Source: JBGTBD01 sp041749475 (lineage in GTDB: Bacteria > Pseudomonadota > Alphaproteobacteria > Rickettsiales > UBA998). From it: a DNA stretch of 24,352 nt. Both the position numbers and the translations under genes were made by a program. The notes under the pieces were generated by a model. It was not told where the DNA came from. It ran no database searches and saw only the letters and a program-made list of their open reading frames with translations. Position 1 is the stretch's first letter; the number at the start of each line of letters is the position of its first letter. The stretch covers positions 1-24,352 of the forward strand of contig JBGTBD010000064.1 in the NCBI GenBank assembly GCA_041749475.1, in the 5' to 3' direction. Shown here in pieces: positions 22,081-24,352 of the stretch.

Positions 22081-22098
22081 TTGAGTGCTCAAACTATA
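22081..22098 (-). promoter_or_regulatory. Candidate -10 and operator for the desaturase operon
   Basis: In the 60-base gap between flhG and the desaturase, the minus strand holds TATAGT (22098-22093) immediately followed by the inverted repeat TTGAG-N2-CTCAA (22092-22081). A palindrome placed at the predicted transcription start is a classic repressor position. The -35 region is poor, so the promoter is tentative. The alternative is read-through from flhA-flhF-flhG, since no terminator is visible. Confidence 0.35.
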
Positions 22099-22120
22099 TT
22101 AGGTGAAGAGAAAACACTAC

Positions 22121-22888
22121 TTATAACATCTGCATCAGTTTGATGGAGATGGCGGCGGCATCCGTCGCGGCTAAGGTGAAGGAGGATTTCTCGATGATGG
22201 AGACTTGGCTGCGGATGGCTTCCTTCACTTTGTTATCCTTACGGACGATGCCGAGAAGGGGCGGTGTGAAGTTGAGGAAATTCTGACAGGCTTTCTCCAG
22301 TGAGCCGTAGGTCTTCTCGCCTTCGCGTTGGGTCGCGGCCTGGTTGACGATGATGTAGATCTGCGGGTTGTGCAGTTTGGTGACGCAGAGTTTGATGAAG
22401 GCATAGGCGTCGGTCAGGGACGTCGGCTCGTCCGTGATGACAACGATGACGCGGGAGGCGACGGAAGCCATGAACTGGACGTATTGTTCGATACCCGCAC
22501 CGAGGTCGATAAAGACCGCATCGTAACTGCGGGAGAGGTCGAGCAGGTCGGTGCGCAGCGCATTGAGGCGGGTCGCGGCGACGGAGGCGAGGCTGGTGGA
22601 GCCGGAGCGACCGGCGAGAATGTCGAACCCACCGTGATAGCCTATGACGCTTTCACGCAGGGTCGATTTACCGGAGATGGCGGTAGAAAGATCACGTTCA
22701 GGCGTCAGGCCCAGCTGTACGTCCACATTGGCGAGGCCGATATCGCCGTCGAACAGCAATACGCGGCGGCCCGAACGGGCGAAGAGGTGCGACAGGGTGA
22801 CGGACAGCCACGTCTTGCCCACCCCGCCTTTGCCGGAGGCAACCGCAAAGATGTTATTGGCTTGTGGGACTATGAGCGGTTCGTTCAT
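22121..22888 (-). CDS. flhG: Flagellar number regulator, MinD-like ATPase FlhG (FleN/YlxH)
   Basis: FlhG restricts flagellar number by antagonising FlhF. The 255-residue protein has the deviant Walker A SGKGGVGKT (18-26), LLFDGDIGLANVDVQLGL, which is the strongly conserved FlhG/FleN block, then DAVFIDLGAG, VVITDEPTSLTDAYAFIKL and IYIIVNQA. The C-terminus IKLMQML could form a MinD-like membrane-targeting helix. It overlaps flhF by 4 bases (ATGA). An N-terminal Gln-rich activation helix, present in some FlhG to stimulate FlhF, is short here (NEPLIVPQANN). The gene order flhA-flhF-flhG matches other flagellated proteobacteria. Confidence 0.94.
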   Translation of the reverse strand: MNEPLIVPQANNIFAVASGKGGVGKTWLSVTLSHLFARSGRRVLLFDGDIGLANVDVQLGLTPERDLSTAISGKSTLRESVIGYHGGFDILAGRSGSTSLASVAATRLNALRTDLLDLSRSYDAVFIDLGAGIEQYVQFMASVASRVIVVITDEPTSLTDAYAFIKLCVTKLHNPQIYIIVNQAATQREGEKTYGSLEKACQNFLNFTPPLLGIVRKDNKVKEAIRSQVSIIEKSSFTLAATDAAAISIKLMQML

Positions 22889-23919
22889 ACGTTTCCTGTG
22901 GTTTCCTTGCGTTGGCGCATCAGCAGATGGGACATGACTTTGGGAGTGGCCTCCTGAAACGGCCCAAGCACTTTTTCGCTACCCGTAAGGTGTGATATGG
23001 CAATACCTGCCCCGTGCGCCGCCGTCAACACACTTCCGAACCTGCGGGCGGCGTCAGTGCGAGTGACGATCATGTGTTCGACGCCGAGGAAGGAGAAGGC
23101 TTGCGAGATTTCCGAGGCTTCCTGCGGGTCGCTGCCGGAGGGGTAGACGAGGACAGGTTTCAACTCCATCAGTCCTGCGAATTCAGATAATTCTTTGAGT
23201 TCCGAAAATTCATAGGGATTGGCACCGGAACTGTCGATGAAGATACGCGCTTCCGGGTCGCAATCAGCGAGGATGGATTTCAGTTCGCTACGGCTGGAGG
23301 CGATGTTGAGTTCAATGTCGAGAATGTCGGTGAAGGCGGAGAGCTGTTCGGTTCCGCCCGCGCGTTTGTAATCGGTGGAAATGACCACAACCTTATGACC
23401 GCCGGTGACAGCGCGGCTGGCAAGCTTGGCGGTGGTGAGCGTCTTTCCGGCACCGGGGGGGCCGATGAAGATCAGTTTCGTGCCGGGGTCTGAGAAGCGA
23501 AGGTTGGAGAAGCGGCAGACGCGTGGGAGGAGTTCGGTGAGCAGTCGTTCCATGCTGGCGGAGGAATCATCCTCCGGTTTGGGCATGTGGCGAAGTTCGC
23601 GCAATATCTCTTCCAGCAATATACCGGTGATGCCGTGATAGGCCAATACCTGTTGCAGATCGCGGATGAAATAATCGGGAATCGCGACATAAGGGGCGCG
23701 GGGCTGGTTATTATTGGCGGCGGGTTTTTCCTGATAATCATGCGTCGCGGGCGGGGTGGTGAAGTCGATCTCTTCTTCGTCGATCGCTGCGGTGACGGTG
23801 ACGCCTTTGCCGGAAGTTCCGCGCTGGGTGGCGATGATGATGGCCTCGTCCCCCATCTCGTCACGCACCAGCTGCATCGCGCCCAGTATATCGTCGGCAT
23901 GGAAGGTGCGGAGACGCAT
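22885..23919 (-). CDS. flhF: Flagellar biosynthesis SRP-type GTPase FlhF
   Basis: FlhF is a signal-recognition-particle family GTPase marking the site where the flagellum is built, usually a pole. The 344-residue protein begins with the FlhF B domain (MRLRTFHADDILGAMQLVRDEMGDEAIIIATQ), then a variable linker (about 50-80) and an N domain. The GTPase motifs are G1 GPPGAGKT (153-160), STDYKRAGGTEQL (181-193), G3 DSSGANP (229-235, in place of DTAG) and G4 TRTD (286-289). LTGSEKVLGPFQEATP near the end corresponds to the conserved C-terminal closing loop. It starts 14 bases after flhA and overlaps flhG. The DSSG in G3 occurs where DTAGR is usual. Confidence 0.95.
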   Translation of the reverse strand: MRLRTFHADDILGAMQLVRDEMGDEAIIIATQRGTSGKGVTVTAAIDEEEIDFTTPPATHDYQEKPAANNNQPRAPYVAIPDYFIRDLQQVLAYHGITGILLEEILRELRHMPKPEDDSSASMERLLTELLPRVCRFSNLRFSDPGTKLIFIGPPGAGKTLTTAKLASRAVTGGHKVVVISTDYKRAGGTEQLSAFTDILDIELNIASSRSELKSILADCDPEARIFIDSSGANPYEFSELKELSEFAGLMELKPVLVYPSGSDPQEASEISQAFSFLGVEHMIVTRTDAARRFGSVLTAAHGAGIAISHLTGSEKVLGPFQEATPKVMSHLLMRQRKETTGNV

Positions 23920-23933
23920 GTCCTATCCCGCCC

Positions 23934-24352
23934 CTATATCTGGCCGAGGGTGCGGATACGCGCACGGGGGTGAATCTCGTTCTGCGAGATGACGGAGGTA
24001 TGCGGGCGGAAGCGCTCGATGATGGAGCGGACATAGGGGCGGATGCGCGGGCTGGTGAGCAGTACCGGACTTTCACCCTGCATCCCGTACTGGTCGAATT
24101 TCGAGCGGACGGAGGTAATGAATTCCTGAATCTTGCTCGGGGCCATGCTAAGCGTTTTCTCGTCCCCCTGACCGGAGAGGGAATCGACGAAGATCTGCTC
24201 CCATGAGGCAGAAAGCGCAACCAGCGGGATATAGCCGTCTGGGTTGGTGACGGACTGTGAGATCTGGCGGGCGAGGCGGCTGCGTACATGCTCGGTGATA
24301 ACGGTAACATTCTGTGTGATGCGCGAGGATTCCGCGACCGCCTCCAGGATGG
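23934..24352 (-). CDS. flhA: Flagellar export gate protein FlhA, C-terminal part (partial)
   Basis: FlhA is the large export-gate subunit of the flagellar type III secretion system. The window holds only its cytoplasmic C-terminal end, about 139 residues read in frame from 24350 to the TAG at 23936-23934. The translation runs RLARQISQSVTNPDGYIPLV, ALSASWEQIFVDSL, then GEGEEK-like QGDEKTLSMAPS, and finally SPVLLTSPRIRPYVRSIIERFRPHTSVISQNEI...IRTLGQI. This is the strongly conserved FlhA C domain, ending with the family's own terminus. The 5' part lies beyond the window. It precedes flhF by 14 bases on the same strand. Confidence 0.95.
   Translation of the reverse strand, partial: ILEAVAESSRITQNVTVITEHVRSRLARQISQSVTNPDGYIPLVALSASWEQIFVDSLSGQGDEKTLSMAPSKIQEFITSVRSKFDQYGMQGESPVLLTSPRIRPYVRSIIERFRPHTSVISQNEIHPRARIRTLGQI

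Overview
The window reads as chromosome of a flagellated, Gram-negative alphaproteobacterium. Evidence for this: a Ros/MucR-type regulator, a Fur/Mur of the alphaproteobacterial type lacking the Cys-X2-Cys pair, an OlsB/OlsA ornithine-lipid pair, AddA instead of RecB, a TAXI-TRAP binding protein, a YfiR/TonB-receptor cluster and flhA-flhF-flhG. DNA is moderately GC-rich with short intergenic gaps and many ATGA/TGATG overlaps. The genus cannot be fixed from sequence reading alone; a Rhodospirillales/Micavibrio-like lineage is a guess. No phage, IS element, CRISPR array, rRNA or tRNA was seen.

Layout, left to right. (1) 1-977: a divergent pair, the first codons of a flavoprotein (probably nadB) on the minus strand and complete nadC on the plus strand. 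(2) 1029-3367: an unknown small gene, a minus-strand MucR-like regulator that has lost most zinc ligands, and an unknown 401-residue protein behind a PhoB-box-like promoter. (3) 3414-9453, plus strand: fur/mur, then the tightly packed olsB-olsA-ddpX-addA, covering ornithine-lipid synthesis, D-Ala-D-Ala hydrolysis and double-strand break processing. (4) 9517-13615, plus strand: TonB-dependent receptor, YfiR-family periplasmic protein and CHASE8-like histidine kinase in one overlapping operon. (5) 13683-15290, plus strand: a MarR-family regulator with a clear terminator, then a TAXI substrate-binding protein with its own promoter and no permease beside it. A palindromic repeat element lies in the convergent gap at 15301-15388.

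(6) 15417-18518, minus strand: a long-chain polyprenyl diphosphate synthase and, upstream of it, a Pro/Ala/Thr-rich FliK-like protein whose predicted promoter would give a leaderless mRNA. (7) 18576-22060, minus strand: four overlapping genes transcribed as acyl desaturase, KAS III-like condensing enzyme, haem-oxygenase-like di-iron (HDO) protein, unknown protein. This is the best candidate in the window for an undescribed biosynthetic system; it looks like a dedicated fatty-acid modification pathway. (8) 22121-24352, minus strand: flhG, flhF and the C-terminal end of flhA, the module that sets flagellar number and position.

The most interesting points are the four-gene desaturase/KAS III/HDO operon, the YfiR system with a histidine kinase in place of the usual diguanylate cyclase, the PhoB box upstream of a gene string leading to olsBA, and the MucR homologue without a zinc site.
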